Of a stretch of 47,590 nt of DNA, positions 1 to 10,538 are shown piece by piece. The position numbers were made by a program, and so were the translations under genes. The notes under the pieces were generated by a model that saw only the letters and a program-made list of their open reading frames with translations, was not told the DNA's origin and made no database searches. Positions within the stretch are counted from its first letter, which is position 1, and every line of letters starts with the position of its first letter. The DNA comes from Syntrophomonadaceae bacterium. Its GTDB lineage: Bacteria; Bacillota; DSM-12270; Thermacetogeniales; Thermacetogeniaceae. Where the stretch lies: the NCBI GenBank assembly GCA_012516535.1, contig JAAYWP010000045.1, positions 1 through 47,590 on the forward strand, read 5' to 3'.

Positions 1-50
1 CTGAACAATCAGCAGTGCCGGTATAAGTTAATGTCAACAAAATAATTAAA

Positions 51-81
51 GACAGCGGATCTTAAGTCCGCTGTCTTTTTT
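51..81 (+). terminator. Rho-independent terminator, possibly bidirectional
   Basis: GACAGCGGA-tcttaag-TCCGCTGTC perfect 9-bp stem followed by TTTTTT. Confidence 0.85.
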
Positions 82-106
82 GCTGCTGTGCATCTTTGTT
101 ATTTGC

Positions 107-2575
107 CTATTCAGATGAGCTGATTTCTTTTATTTTTTCCACATACATATCGGTCAGGGATTCTGCGATCTCCTGGTTAAATGCCTCACTGTAAACCCTG
201 CACACCGGTTCATCTGCATCAGGCAGCACCATAGCCCAACCCTGAGGATGCTGTATTTTGAGGCCCTCTGCTGTTTCTATCCTTTGATCTGCAGATGCTT
301 CTGCCAGATGGCGCAGCACTTTTCCCTTTTCCTCCCACATTACCCCCACCTCTTTTCTGGCAACAGCAAATTTGGGGAGTTCAGAGAGAATCATAGACAG
401 GGGCCTGCCTTCTTTTGCCAAATACTGAGCAAGCAGTGCCATACTGGCGAGAGCATCATTATAAAAAAGAAACTGGGGAAAGTGCCGCTGAGAGGCCATC
501 ACATCATCTTTCATAAATTCAACCATCAAAGCCCAGGGAGCTGTTTTTGCTATCCTTACCTCAGCTCCTTCGGCGCGCACCATTTCAATTATTGCTTGTG
601 GAGCAGTAGCAGGTAAAACTAAAATCGCACCTGGATTGGTCCGGGCAGTTATCAAAGAAAAGAGGGCTAAATACTTCTCTTCATCGAACAGTTCACCGCG
701 ATCATCCAGCAGAACTAACATTTCACCTGTTGAATCAACTACTGCACCGAAATGTGCCCCCTGCTCCTTTACCACTTCTCCCAGCCGGGCAGCCGTTTCC
801 TTGAGTTTGGAGATGTTCTGTGGGTAATGCTGCTGGTTGCTGACCGTATTAAGCTCACACCCTAATTCATCAAAAAAACCGGGCAGCAGAGAAGCCAGTT
901 GGTGGCTATCGTAGGCCACCACTATCCGAATCCTATTTCTCCTGGTTAATTCCCGGTCAAGAAATTGCAGCAGAAAATTGAGATAGGATTTACCAATACC
1001 TGGTCTGTACTCCGGGCTCAAAATATCCTCCCTGGCTGCAAAACGAAACTCCTCCCGGTTGAGCAGCCCCTCCACTTTGCGCTGCTCTGCTCGTGAGTAG
1101 TCAGCACCATAATTGTTGAGCAGCCTGATGTTGATCCTGTTCCCCTCCATCCGGTTAACATGTACCCCTCCCTGCAGATCAAAAGCACGGATTCCATAGC
1201 GGTGAACAGGCAGGGTTACCTTGCCCAAATCAATTACATGCAAGCCCGTACTCATCAAACCTGATAGAACAGCATTTTTGATCATCTGGGAGTCGGGGTG
1301 GCCATCAGTGCCCAGTGAGAAATTGCCCTCTTTAATATTGGTCCCTACCGCAGCCCCCAAACGGCTTACCAGGTCCGGACTAAGTTCTGTACAGATTTCT
1401 CCACTGATCCCCATATTGCCAAACAGCCGTGTACGGTTGCAGTTGCCCCAAACCAGGCTGCTGCTGAGTCTTGTTCCTTTTTCAATCCATTTCCCAGGCC
1501 ATATTTTCACAGCTGGTTCAATTATGCTACCTTCACCAACTACAGTGTGATCTCCGATCACGGACCCCTCAAAAGCCCTGCAGGCTGTAAGCAAACGGGC
1601 TTTTTTACCTACTGTACAACCCCGCAGTTCAACTCCATCACCGATCCAGGAGTAGTCCCAGAGAACACACCTTTTGAGTGATGCTCCCTGTCCCACATGA
1701 ACTCCCCTGCCGATCACAGTTAAGGGGCCAACTCTGGTGTTCGGTCCTATAACAGCGCCCTCCCCAATAACAACAGGTGGTATCAGTTCCACACTGGGAT
1801 CGATACGAACACCTTGCTCCATCCAAATACCGGGGGATATCTCTTTACCAGGGAGGGAAATCAATGTGCCCTTTTTTTCTAAAATATCAAACTGTGCCTG
1901 CTGATACTGCTCAACATTTCCGATGTCACACCAGTAGCCCTTTGTTACATATGCGTAAAGGGGTTTTCCCTCAGCCAGAAGCTGCGGGTAGAGGTCTTTG
2001 GAGAAGTCCACCATTTCCTGTTCTTTGATATAATCGAGAACCTCCGGCTCCAGGATATAAATACCTGTATTTACCGTGTCACTGAATACCTCACCCCAAC
2101 CGGGCTTTTCCAAAAAGCGGATAATCCTTCCCTGTTCATCTGTAATCACCACACCATATTCCAGTGGACAGCTGACAGTTGTTAAAACCAGTGTAACCAG
2201 GGCCTTCTTTGCCCGGTGAAACTCAACAGCCTCTTGTAAATTGCAGTCGGTCAGAGCATCGCCGCTGATTACCACAAAGGTTTCATCCAAAAAGGAGGAA
2301 GCATTTTTTACACTTCCTGCTGTACCCAGTGGTGTTTCTTCTATAAAATAGTTCAGATGAACTCCATAGCCACTGCCATTACCAAAATAGGACTTGATCT
2401 CCTCCGGCAGGTATTGCAGGGTAACGGCGATATCAGTGATAGCCTGCTGGCGCAATAAATAAACAGTATGCTCCATACAGGGTCTATTCAAAATCGGCAC
2501 CATCGGTTTTGGTAAAGCACAGGTCAGAGGGCGCAATCGTGACCCTTCGCCTCCTGCCATGATCACTGCTTTCAA
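107..2575 (-). CDS. Sugar nucleotidyltransferase fused to a (degenerate) phosphomannomutase-like domain
   Basis: N-terminal [18 protein letters not shown]...PKPM NTP-transferase motif, hexapeptide-repeat middle region, C-terminal PMM/PGM-like region. Confidence 0.85.
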   Translation of the reverse strand: MKAVIMAGGEGSRLRPLTCALPKPMVPILNRPCMEHTVYLLRQQAITDIAVTLQYLPEEIKSYFGNGSGYGVHLNYFIEETPLGTAGSVKNASSFLDETFVVISGDALTDCNLQEAVEFHRAKKALVTLVLTTVSCPLEYGVVITDEQGRIIRFLEKPGWGEVFSDTVNTGIYILEPEVLDYIKEQEMVDFSKDLYPQLLAEGKPLYAYVTKGYWCDIGNVEQYQQAQFDILEKKGTLISLPGKEISPGIWMEQGVRIDPSVELIPPVVIGEGAVIGPNTRVGPLTVIGRGVHVGQGASLKRCVLWDYSWIGDGVELRGCTVGKKARLLTACRAFEGSVIGDHTVVGEGSIIEPAVKIWPGKWIEKGTRLSSSLVWGNCNRTRLFGNMGISGEICTELSPDLVSRLGAAVGTNIKEGNFSLGTDGHPDSQMIKNAVLSGLMSTGLHVIDLGKVTLPVHRYGIRAFDLQGGVHVNRMEGNRINIRLLNNYGADYSRAEQRKVEGLLNREEFRFAAREDILSPEYRPGIGKSYLNFLLQFLDRELTRRNRIRIVVAYDSHQLASLLPGFFDELGCELNTVSNQQHYPQNISKLKETAARLGEVVKEQGAHFGAVVDSTGEMLVLLDDRGELFDEEKYLALFSLITARTNPGAILVLPATAPQAIIEMVRAEGAEVRIAKTAPWALMVEFMKDDVMASQRHFPQFLFYNDALASMALLAQYLAKEGRPLSMILSELPKFAVARKEVGVMWEEKGKVLRHLAEASADQRIETAEGLKIQHPQGWAMVLPDADEPVCRVYSEAFNQEIAESLTDMYVEKIKEISSSE

Positions 2576-3912
2576 TGGTATCGTCCCCCTTCAGTGATGG
2601 TTTCGGTCCTTTCACTTTGCTCTTTTCCTAAAAGATATCCGGGAACAGCATACCTCCCTATTTCCTCTACTCCCTGCCGGTTATTTTTGCGCAGATCTAT
2701 TTCAGCCAGCCAGCTATCGGTCTTCCAGGAGCTTGCTTCATAATCATCATGTACCTCTGTGTAAACCTCCCTGGTCTTATAAGCGATTTCATCCCAGGTA
2801 TAAAATTTCCTGAGATCCTGGTAGGCACGCTCTGCCAGTTTTTTTGCCAGATCCGGTTCATGCAGCAGGCGCAGAATATTGTCCGCCAGGGAATTGGGGT
2901 TTCCGGGATAGCATTTTAAGCCATTTACTTCATGCTGGACGATCTCTCCGAGCCCGCCCACATCTGCAACCACAACAGGGGTATGAGCAGCCATAGCTTC
3001 CAGGGCTACCATACCAAATGGTTCATAGGTGCTGGGGAAGACCGCCACATCAGCCTCTCTATAGAGGAAATCCCGGGTTCTGTCATCGATATAACCGGTG
3101 AAATAGATTTTTTCATAGATGTTCATATCCCTGGCTTTGTTTTTCAAATATTCCAGTGCTGGCCCCTTGCCTGCAATAATAAATTTAGCCTGTGGATAGT
3201 AGTGGAGTACCTTGGGAACAGCATCTACCAGAAGATGTGCCCCTTTTTCCTGGACAAGCCTGCCCACAAAAAATACGATCTTCTCATCTGGGGAAGCAAA
3301 AAAATCCCGGGAGAGACCTACATGTTCTTTGCGCTGGTAACGAGACATATTCACCCCATTAGGCACAACCCGTATTTTGTCAGCTGGAAGCTGAAAAACC
3401 CTTTTTAACTCCTGCTCCATATAGTGGCTGCAGACTATCACCCGCCAGGCCTCATAGGTCAACCACCACTCCACATCACTGATATACCGCTGGAGATCAT
3501 TATGCAGTCCCTGATTGCGCCCGTACTCGGTAGCATGGATTGTTGCAATCAAAGGGAGCTTATAGGCATGTTTTAACACCCTTCCTGCATAAGCCACAAG
3601 CCAGTCATGGGCATGCACCAGGTCGAACTTTTTGAGAGTATTGACTAGAGGGACTGCGCGTTCAATCATGCTCAAATTGAGCTGCAGGATCCAGGCAATA
3701 AAATCGGGCGCAGACAGGTTATAGGGCTGCACCCGGTAAACATGGACACCGTCTATAATCTCCATTTCCTTGGATTCAGGTGTTCCTACTGTAATCAGGT
3801 GTACCTCATCACCTGCTGCCGCTAGAGCACTGGAAAGGTCACAGACATGCTGGGCTAACCCCCCGATACTGCGCGGGGGATACTCCCAGGAAAGCATTAA
3901 GATCCGCATCAC
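2572..3912 (-). CDS. GT4-family glycosyltransferase (glycogen synthase-like)
   Basis: [23 protein letters not shown]-terminus and [15 protein letters not shown]4 motif; overlaps the upstream-adjacent gene by 4 bp. Confidence 0.85.
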   Translation of the reverse strand: MMRILMLSWEYPPRSIGGLAQHVCDLSSALAAAGDEVHLITVGTPESKEMEIIDGVHVYRVQPYNLSAPDFIAWILQLNLSMIERAVPLVNTLKKFDLVHAHDWLVAYAGRVLKHAYKLPLIATIHATEYGRNQGLHNDLQRYISDVEWWLTYEAWRVIVCSHYMEQELKRVFQLPADKIRVVPNGVNMSRYQRKEHVGLSRDFFASPDEKIVFFVGRLVQEKGAHLLVDAVPKVLHYYPQAKFIIAGKGPALEYLKNKARDMNIYEKIYFTGYIDDRTRDFLYREADVAVFPSTYEPFGMVALEAMAAHTPVVVADVGGLGEIVQHEVNGLKCYPGNPNSLADNILRLLHEPDLAKKLAERAYQDLRKFYTWDEIAYKTREVYTEVHDDYEASSWKTDSWLAEIDLRKNNRQGVEEIGRYAVPGYLLGKEQSERTETITEGGRYH

Positions 3913-4022
3913 CGTATCTCCTTACCATATCTTGTTGTAGATAAAATATATCCCCTCACAGATAGCCTACAGGGGACTCTAAAGGGAGGGGAATCTATCA
4001 GTGGGAGGGTCATCCCGGTTAA

Positions 4023-4415
4023 TTAGGGAATATCTCCGGAGTGAATTTCCAAACTCCAGTTTCTGCCATTATTATTGTCCCAGTTTTCGGCATTATCTTT
4101 AAAACAGAAGTTTAATCTGCTGTCACTGTCAGCTACAAATTGGACCTCCCATACCCCATTATTTTTCTGCATCGGCAGATCCTCTACAGAACTCCAGCTG
4201 TGACTGGGTCCATAGCCTTTATGCAGATAAACCTGTTCCGCCCCGGACTGAGCCAGCAGCCCTTGATACTTTATTGTAACCCTTTCCCCCATAGTCAGCG
4301 GTACAGGGGACACATTTATACCACCCTCCACTTCCACTTCACGCCTTTTACGACCATCAGTTCGTTGACTGGTACTGCGCGTTCTGGTTATACCACAGCA
4401 CTTCCTCTGTGGCAA
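4023..4415 (-). CDS. Stand-alone CBM25-like carbohydrate-binding protein
   Basis: VYLHKGYGPSHSWSSVEDLPMQKNNGVWEVQFVADSDSRLNFCFKDNAENWDNNNGRNW resembles the starch-binding CBM25 fold motif; adjacent to the glycosyltransferase. Confidence 0.65.
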   Translation of the reverse strand: MPQRKCCGITRTRSTSQRTDGRKRREVEVEGGINVSPVPLTMGERVTIKYQGLLAQSGAEQVYLHKGYGPSHSWSSVEDLPMQKNNGVWEVQFVADSDSRLNFCFKDNAENWDNNNGRNWSLEIHSGDIP

Positions 4416-4524
4416 AACACCTCACTCCCTTCTAACGGTCAATTTTTCTCCTTTTAGTATGCAACCCACGATGGGAAATATACGGGAAACACATGAAAAC
4501 AATTGTATTTAGGAATAATAAGCA

Positions 4525-6183
4525 TTGAAAAACACAACATGGAAAGCTGGGAAAAATATGATTTCCTTTTTCCGCTGGCTTGGTAAATTTCTCAAACATA
4601 TGACAGCTGAGCCAACAGGTGCTTTGCTCAAACCGGGGGATCCCGGTTACCAGGAGGTTCACACACTTAGCTCAAATCTGGATAAAAATATAAAAATAAT
4701 CACCGAAATTTTTGGGCTTTGTGATGATCTTATGGTCCGCGGGCTGAAGATCGGGAGGGGTAAAAAACAGGTTAGAGTAGCGGTAATCTACCTGGACCCC
4801 CTGATAAATCATACCCGTTTGCAGCAGGGCTTAATGCACTGTCTACAGACCATAGATCATCTGCCATCTATGGGAGTTACAACAGAGTGGCTGATCAATA
4901 ATGCCCTGTCCGATGGCAGGGTAATCGAAAAAAAGAGCTTTGTAGAGATTACAGACGAGATCAACCGGGGAGCGGCATGCCTGTTGATCGAAGGTCTGGA
5001 TCAAGCACTGCTGATCAGATTGGCGGAAAAAATAGGTCGAGCAGTTGAAGGGCCCGTTACAGAAAATGTGTCCAAAGGAGCCCTTGATGCCTTTAATGAG
5101 GATGTGCGCACAAATATCGCTCTATTACGCAAACGCCTGCACACTACACGCCTGGCTGTGGAAAACCTGCAGATAGGTGAACTGACCAAAACAGAGGTTA
5201 AATTGGTCTACCTTAAGGGCTATGTGATTGAAGGTTTAGTTGACGAAATCAAGTCCCGGGTCAGGCGCATCAGAATAGATGGAATTGTTGACAGCGGCCA
5301 GGTAGAGGAGCTTATCCAGGACAGCGCCTTTTCCCTGTTCAGCCTCCTTGACAGCACAGAACGGCCCGACAAACTGGCTGCCAACCTGCTGGAGGGTAAG
5401 GCTGGATTGCTGTTCGACAACACCCCTATTGCCATAATCATACCTGGTACATTGATTAATCAAATACAAAGCCCGGAAGACTATTACCAACGCTACTGGT
5501 TCAGCTCCTGGATCAGAGTACTGCGCTGGCTGGCGCTCCTGACTGCCTTGCTGGGCCCTTCACTTTGGATTGCTATTATCACTTTTCACCAGGAACTGCT
5601 GCCCACAGAACTGCTGATGACCATACTGGTCACCAGAGAAGGTGTGCCCTTTCCGGGCCTGGTAGAAGCTCTGATTATGGAGTTGTCATTAGAGGTACTG
5701 CGGGAGGCGGGTTTGCGCCTTCCCCAAACTTTCGGGCAAACCATCAGTATAGTGGGAGCAGTGGTATTGGGACAGGCAGCAGTCAGCGCAGGGTTGGCGT
5801 CACCTGGTATGGTGATTGTGGTGGCTCTTACGGCTATCGCCTCCTTTGTTATTCCCACACAACCCCTGTCCAACACCATCCGCATCCTGCGGTTCCCCTT
5901 TATGCTGCTGGCAGCCTCCTTTGGACTGATCGGTATTATCGTTGGGTTTTCCATTTTGACCTATCATTTGTGTTCACTGCGTTCCTACGGCATCCCCTTC
6001 CTGAGCCCTCTGGCACCTTTATCTTTTGGTGATTTAAAAGATACCTTCATCAGGGCACCTATTTGGAAAATGCTTTTTCGTCCGCGCCTGACAGGCTACA
6101 GAGAACCCCAGCGACAGAACCCTGATCAGAGGCCCCATCCACCTTCAAGAAAGGGGAAAAAATTTATCAGGAGGAGGAAGTAA
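4525..6183 (+). CDS. gerKA: Spore germination protein, GerA/GerKA family
   Basis: GerA signature (ILDSTERPDKLAANLLEG-like, SPEDYYQRYWF, FHQELLPTELL, GQTISIVGAVVLGQAAVSAG); operon with gerKB and gerKC. Start codon (TTG) uncertain. Confidence 0.9.
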   Translation: MKNTTWKAGKNMISFFRWLGKFLKHMTAEPTGALLKPGDPGYQEVHTLSSNLDKNIKIITEIFGLCDDLMVRGLKIGRGKKQVRVAVIYLDPLINHTRLQQGLMHCLQTIDHLPSMGVTTEWLINNALSDGRVIEKKSFVEITDEINRGAACLLIEGLDQALLIRLAEKIGRAVEGPVTENVSKGALDAFNEDVRTNIALLRKRLHTTRLAVENLQIGELTKTEVKLVYLKGYVIEGLVDEIKSRVRRIRIDGIVDSGQVEELIQDSAFSLFSLLDSTERPDKLAANLLEGKAGLLFDNTPIAIIIPGTLINQIQSPEDYYQRYWFSSWIRVLRWLALLTALLGPSLWIAIITFHQELLPTELLMTILVTREGVPFPGLVEALIMELSLEVLREAGLRLPQTFGQTISIVGAVVLGQAAVSAGLASPGMVIVVALTAIASFVIPTQPLSNTIRILRFPFMLLAASFGLIGIIVGFSILTYHLCSLRSYGIPFLSPLAPLSFGDLKDTFIRAPIWKMLFRPRLTGYREPQRQNPDQRPHPPSRKGKKFIRRRK

Positions 6184-6185
6184 TA

Positions 6186-7280
6186 ATGCTGGACAGAGGG
6201 CGCATCAGCAGTGTGCAGTTGTTTCTGTTATTGGTAATTGCTGAAGCAGCTACCGCATTTCTCTATGCCCCTTCTAGTGTTATAAAGATGGTTGGGAGAG
6301 ATAGTTGGCTCACTCCCTTCATTGCTGCAATTTCCGGTTTGGTGGTAGCAGTTGTTTGCATTGCTCTTGCCAAAAGGTTTCCACAACAGGTTTTTACTGA
6401 GTACCTCCCCCAAATCCTGGGGAAAATCCCCGGGAAAATTTTGGCTGGGGTTTACACAGCGGTTTTCATCCATCTCAGCAGTGTGATCATGAATCAAAGC
6501 TCTGCTTTTATTCATGTGGCTTTTTTAAGGGAAACTCCTCTTGTGGCCCTGGAAATCATTATTGGACTGGCATCAATCTACGGTGTCTACCTGGGTATTG
6601 AGGTCATTGCCCGGCAGAATGAACTGGTATGGCCGGTTTGGGTGCTGTCCATTTTCATCATCATTCTTTTAGTAGCTGAGTCAATCAATCCAGACAACTT
6701 CAGGCCATTTCTGGAAAAGGGGATCATGCCAGTCATCAAAGGCAGTGCACTTTTCAGCTCTTTCCGGGGGGAAGTATTTCTGCTGCTCATGCTCTACCCC
6801 TACCTCAATAAAAAAGAGGATGTATATAAAAGCGCAGTATATCATCTGCTCACAACAGCTGTTTTATTGGGAATAATCACAGCAGCAATAATCGGGGTCT
6901 TCGGTGAGCTGATTCCTGTTTATATGGTTTTTCCCATCTATAATCTTGCCCGCTACATTTCTTTAGCCCGATTTGTGGAACGCATTCAAATCCTGATTGT
7001 GGTTATGTGGATGTTCGGTGTGATCGTTAAACTGGCGGTATTCTATCACTCAGCTGCCATTGCCGCAGCCAACACCCTAGGACTTAAAAATTACCGGCTA
7101 ACCCTATTACCAATTTTGGCAGGAACCATCATCATCAGCAGGCTATTCTATGGTGATCATTTGAGTTTGACACATTTTCTTTCTCATATTTTTCCCTACT
7201 ATGGACCTGTAGTAGAGCTAGTTATCCCTGCACTAGTTCTACTGATCGCAGTTATCTTGAAGAAAGGTGGCAAAAGCTGA
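6186..7280 (+). CDS. gerKB: Spore germination protein, GerB/GerKB (endospore germination permease)
   Basis: Multi-TM permease-like 364 aa, directly downstream of gerKA. Confidence 0.88.
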   Translation: MLDRGRISSVQLFLLLVIAEAATAFLYAPSSVIKMVGRDSWLTPFIAAISGLVVAVVCIALAKRFPQQVFTEYLPQILGKIPGKILAGVYTAVFIHLSSVIMNQSSAFIHVAFLRETPLVALEIIIGLASIYGVYLGIEVIARQNELVWPVWVLSIFIIILLVAESINPDNFRPFLEKGIMPVIKGSALFSSFRGEVFLLLMLYPYLNKKEDVYKSAVYHLLTTAVLLGIITAAIIGVFGELIPVYMVFPIYNLARYISLARFVERIQILIVVMWMFGVIVKLAVFYHSAAIAAANTLGLKNYRLTLLPILAGTIIISRLFYGDHLSLTHFLSHIFPYYGPVVELVIPALVLLIAVILKKGGKS

Positions 7281-8544
7281 CATGATTACGCTGCTTCGCA
7301 AAATTTTTTTCTCTTTGCTGGTCATTATACTCCTCTTCACCTCCGGCTGTTGGAACAGAAGAGAAATGGATACACTGACCGTCAATTCTGCTCTGGGCTT
7401 TGATCTGATCGAAACCAACGGAGAAACTAAAATCCTGCTGTCTGTGCTGACGATCAAGCCATCCCAGGCTATCGGTGGTGCCGGAGATATGGCCGGAGGA
7501 GGTGCAGGACAACAACAATCAGTAACAGGTCAGGTGATCTCCATCACCGGTGACACTGTGGAGGATGCGGTGCGCAACTGGAACCAGTGCTCCTCAAGGC
7601 AACTCTTCATGGCTCACACTGTACTCTTTGTGATCGGTGAATCTGTTGCTAAGGAAGGGATCGGCTGGGTGATCGATTTCGGCACCCGCAACCGGGATAT
7701 ACCGGAGAGGGCATTGGTTGTGGTCTGTGAAGGTACGGCCCGGGACGCTCTCCAGGCCCAACCCGAGTTTGAGCCCCTGCTCTCCACAGAGGTCTATAAT
7801 ATACTGAATCAAAATAGATATTTCACTTCCAAAAGCAAAGCAACTGATATCATCGAAACAATGTATGATCTCTTGACTCCAGGCAGAGATGTTTCATTGG
7901 CATTCCTGAAAACCTTTGTTCCACCGGAAAAGGGCTCTTCAGTTAGACAAACACCACAGACCATTGATGGAAAAGATAGTGAAGGTGAACAGCCGGATCA
8001 TAAAGTTCCAACTGTGGCGGGAGCGGTTGTCTTTCGGGGTGAAAAAGCGGTAGGGCGGCTAAATGAAGCGGAAACCCAGGGTATGTTGTTTATCATGGGA
8101 GAAGCACAAGGGGGAATAATTTCGGTGGCCTTTGACTCCACTGGGAAAAACACCTCATTTCTTTTTCGAGATGTGAATACAAAAGTAAAAACAGTGATCG
8201 AAAAGAATGAAATTACCTACCAGGTAGAGATCAAGGGAACAGGAGAACTAATTGGAGCAGCACCGGGGACCATAGATATTACAAATAGGAGTGATATTCA
8301 AAAAATGGAGCATATGATCAACAAGGAGGTGGTATACCGCTGCCGGAAAGCGGTTAACAAAGCACAGGAACTGGGGTCAGATCCCTTTGGGTTTGGGGAT
8401 AAGCTCCATCGCACCCACCCAGGGGTTTGGAAGGAGATCGAAGACCGCTGGGAAGATATCTTCCCTCATATTAGAGTAAGCATCACAGCAGAATTTTCTG
8501 TAGAGCACTCAGGGCTGATCGATAAATCATTGCATATAAGATAG
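7267..8544 (+). CDS. gerKC: Spore germination lipoprotein, Ger(x)C family
   Basis: Lipobox TSGCWNRREMDTL, Ger(x)C C-terminal region; overlaps gerKB. Confidence 0.9.
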   Translation: MAKADMITLLRKIFFSLLVIILLFTSGCWNRREMDTLTVNSALGFDLIETNGETKILLSVLTIKPSQAIGGAGDMAGGGAGQQQSVTGQVISITGDTVEDAVRNWNQCSSRQLFMAHTVLFVIGESVAKEGIGWVIDFGTRNRDIPERALVVVCEGTARDALQAQPEFEPLLSTEVYNILNQNRYFTSKSKATDIIETMYDLLTPGRDVSLAFLKTFVPPEKGSSVRQTPQTIDGKDSEGEQPDHKVPTVAGAVVFRGEKAVGRLNEAETQGMLFIMGEAQGGIISVAFDSTGKNTSFLFRDVNTKVKTVIEKNEITYQVEIKGTGELIGAAPGTIDITNRSDIQKMEHMINKEVVYRCRKAVNKAQELGSDPFGFGDKLHRTHPGVWKEIEDRWEDIFPHIRVSITAEFSVEHSGLIDKSLHIR

Positions 8545-8613
8545 TAGTTGAATCAGTAGTTAGGCATCTATTAATAGTTGGTGGTCAGTCATCATTGGTC
8601 GGATGATTACTGT

Positions 8614-8663
8614 ACAAAAAAACATCTGTTCACTCCACACCAGAGGTGTTCGGTGAACAGATG
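8614..8663 (-). terminator. Rho-independent terminator for the isocitrate dehydrogenase operon
   Basis: CATCTGTTCAC-tcc-ACACC-aga-GGTGT-tcg-GTGAACAGATG hairpin; on the minus strand it is followed by TTTTTTT; sits between convergent genes. Confidence 0.8.
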
Positions 8664-8739
8664 AAATATACTGTCGTGGACAGTAAATTTTAGAGGTCAG
8701 ACAACAGCCAAGGGAAATGCCCCTGTGGCAGTCTTAGAT

Positions 8740-9819
8740 TTAAAGCTTTTCTGCGATTGCCCTGGCCATTTCTGATCCCTTAGCACTTCCACCTAGATCA
8801 TAGGTCAGGTATTTCCCCTCTTCCAGCACTTGATTAATTGCTTTCATCACCCGTTCAGCAGCTTCCATTTCTCCTATATATTTAAGCATCATTACACCTG
8901 AGAGAATGGTTGCCAGGGGGTTTACCTTGTCCATACCGGCGTATTTAGGAGCACTGCCATGTACCGGCTCAAAAACCGCATAATCCTTTCCAATATTGGC
9001 ACCAGGTGCAACACCCAGACCGCCCACAAGCCCTGCACAGATATCTGAAATGATGTCACCATAGAGATTGGGCATCACTAAAACATCAAAATCCTCAGGT
9101 TTCTGCACAAGCTTCATTGAACAGGCATCAACAATCCGGTCCTCAAATTCTATATCACTGTACTCCGCAGCAACCTGCCTTGCCACCTCCAGGAACAAAC
9201 CATCTGTGCACTTCATAATGTTTGCCTTGTGTACAGCGGTAACCTTTTTACGGCCTTCCCGGCGGGCAAGTTCAAAAGCATGGCGCACAATGCGCTCTGA
9301 TCCGGCCCTGGTGATGATCTTAATGCTCTCTGCTGCATCCTCTCCAACCATATGCTCGATTCCCGCATAAAGGTCTTCGGTGTTTTCACGCACCACAATA
9401 ATATCCACATTCTCATAACGGGTTTTCACTGCTGGAAGGCTTTTCGCAGGCCTGATGTTGGCATACAGGTCTAAAGATTTACGCAGAGCAACATTCACAC
9501 TGCGGAAACCTGTGCCAATAGGTGTTGTCAGGGGCCCTTTGAGGGCGACTTTATTTCGCTTGATTGATTCTAAAACATGATCAGGCAGAGGTGTGCCGTA
9601 TTTTTCGATCACACCCTCCCCTGCTTCGACAACTTCCCACTCAATACCTACATCAACTGCATCAAGGACAATACGAGCAGCCCTTGTAACATCTGGGCCT
9701 GTCCCATCTCCAGGAATTAACGTAATAGTATGTTTCAAAACTAACACTCCGTTTCCGAATATTCTAGTGCTGAAACTGCACGAATTTAATGTTTTTTTTA
9801 CTTCTCTGTTATGTGGCAC
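8740..9819 (-). CDS. Isocitrate dehydrogenase of the short isocitrate/isopropylmalate dehydrogenase family
   Basis: [26 protein letters not shown] (Ser-x-Asn-x3-Arg isocitrate motif) and [18 protein letters not shown]; true start probably near 9739 ([14 protein letters not shown]). Confidence 0.85.
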   Translation of the reverse strand: MPHNREVKKTLNSCSFSTRIFGNGVLVLKHTITLIPGDGTGPDVTRAARIVLDAVDVGIEWEVVEAGEGVIEKYGTPLPDHVLESIKRNKVALKGPLTTPIGTGFRSVNVALRKSLDLYANIRPAKSLPAVKTRYENVDIIVVRENTEDLYAGIEHMVGEDAAESIKIITRAGSERIVRHAFELARREGRKKVTAVHKANIMKCTDGLFLEVARQVAAEYSDIEFEDRIVDACSMKLVQKPEDFDVLVMPNLYGDIISDICAGLVGGLGVAPGANIGKDYAVFEPVHGSAPKYAGMDKVNPLATILSGVMMLKYIGEMEAAERVMKAINQVLEEGKYLTYDLGGSAKGSEMARAIAEKL

Positions 9820-9822
9820 ATT

Positions 9823-10323
9823 TTACTCAAGATGAAAAGTGCCATATTTCCGGAAATGCTCTGCCAATCCCCCATCTGACAAAATCTTTAACATGACTGA
9901 GGGCAGAGGTTTGATAGGGACCTCTATCCCCTTGGTCAGGTTTTGCAGCAAGCCCTTCTCCAAATCAACTAGCAGTTCATCACCTGACTCAATCAAACTT
10001 GTATCACAGATAACCACCGGCAGCCCGGTGTTGATAGCATTCCGGTAAAAGATGCGGGCAAAGGACTGGGCCAAAACTGCTCCGACTCCTGCATTGAGCA
10101 GGGCAAGAGGCGCCTGTTCCCGGGAAGACCCACAGCCGAAATTACGGCCTGCTACTACAAAATCCCCAGGCTGCACCCTACGGGCAAAATCCGGATCCAG
10201 GTCCTCCATCACATGTTTGGCCAGTTCCTTCATATCCAGAGTCTTAAATTTATACTTGCCTGATATAATGTAATCTGTATTTACATCATCGCCAAAACAA
10301 TGGGCTTTTCCCCTAAGTTCCAT
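9823..10323 (-). CDS. LeuD-like small subunit of an aconitase/3-isopropylmalate dehydratase-family enzyme
   Basis: FGDDVNTDYI and GRNFGCGSSREQAPLAL motifs. Confidence 0.88.
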   Translation of the reverse strand: MELRGKAHCFGDDVNTDYIISGKYKFKTLDMKELAKHVMEDLDPDFARRVQPGDFVVAGRNFGCGSSREQAPLALLNAGVGAVLAQSFARIFYRNAINTGLPVVICDTSLIESGDELLVDLEKGLLQNLTKGIEVPIKPLPSVMLKILSDGGLAEHFRKYGTFHLE

Positions 10324-10538
10324 CTATAATCCCCCTATCTAATTTGGATGTCGGAAGCCGGATGTCTGATGTCGGCTCTTCATTTTCCGATTCGTACGAC
10401 GATAATTTCGAATGTCAGATGCTTGAAAGTAAAAGGCAGAACTAATACAGAACTGCCATCAATTTTAAGATATCAGCAATCCGAATCTCTTCCTTGAGTT
10501 TTTCTTAAGCTACTTTAGGAAGGTCTCATTTAAAATAT

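Noticed and set aside
248-2028. Plus-strand ORFs inside the 107-2575 gene and similar antisense ORFs throughout the six-frame track
   Set aside because: They are shadows of clearly recognised genes on the other strand, with no recognisable domains or ribosome-binding sites.
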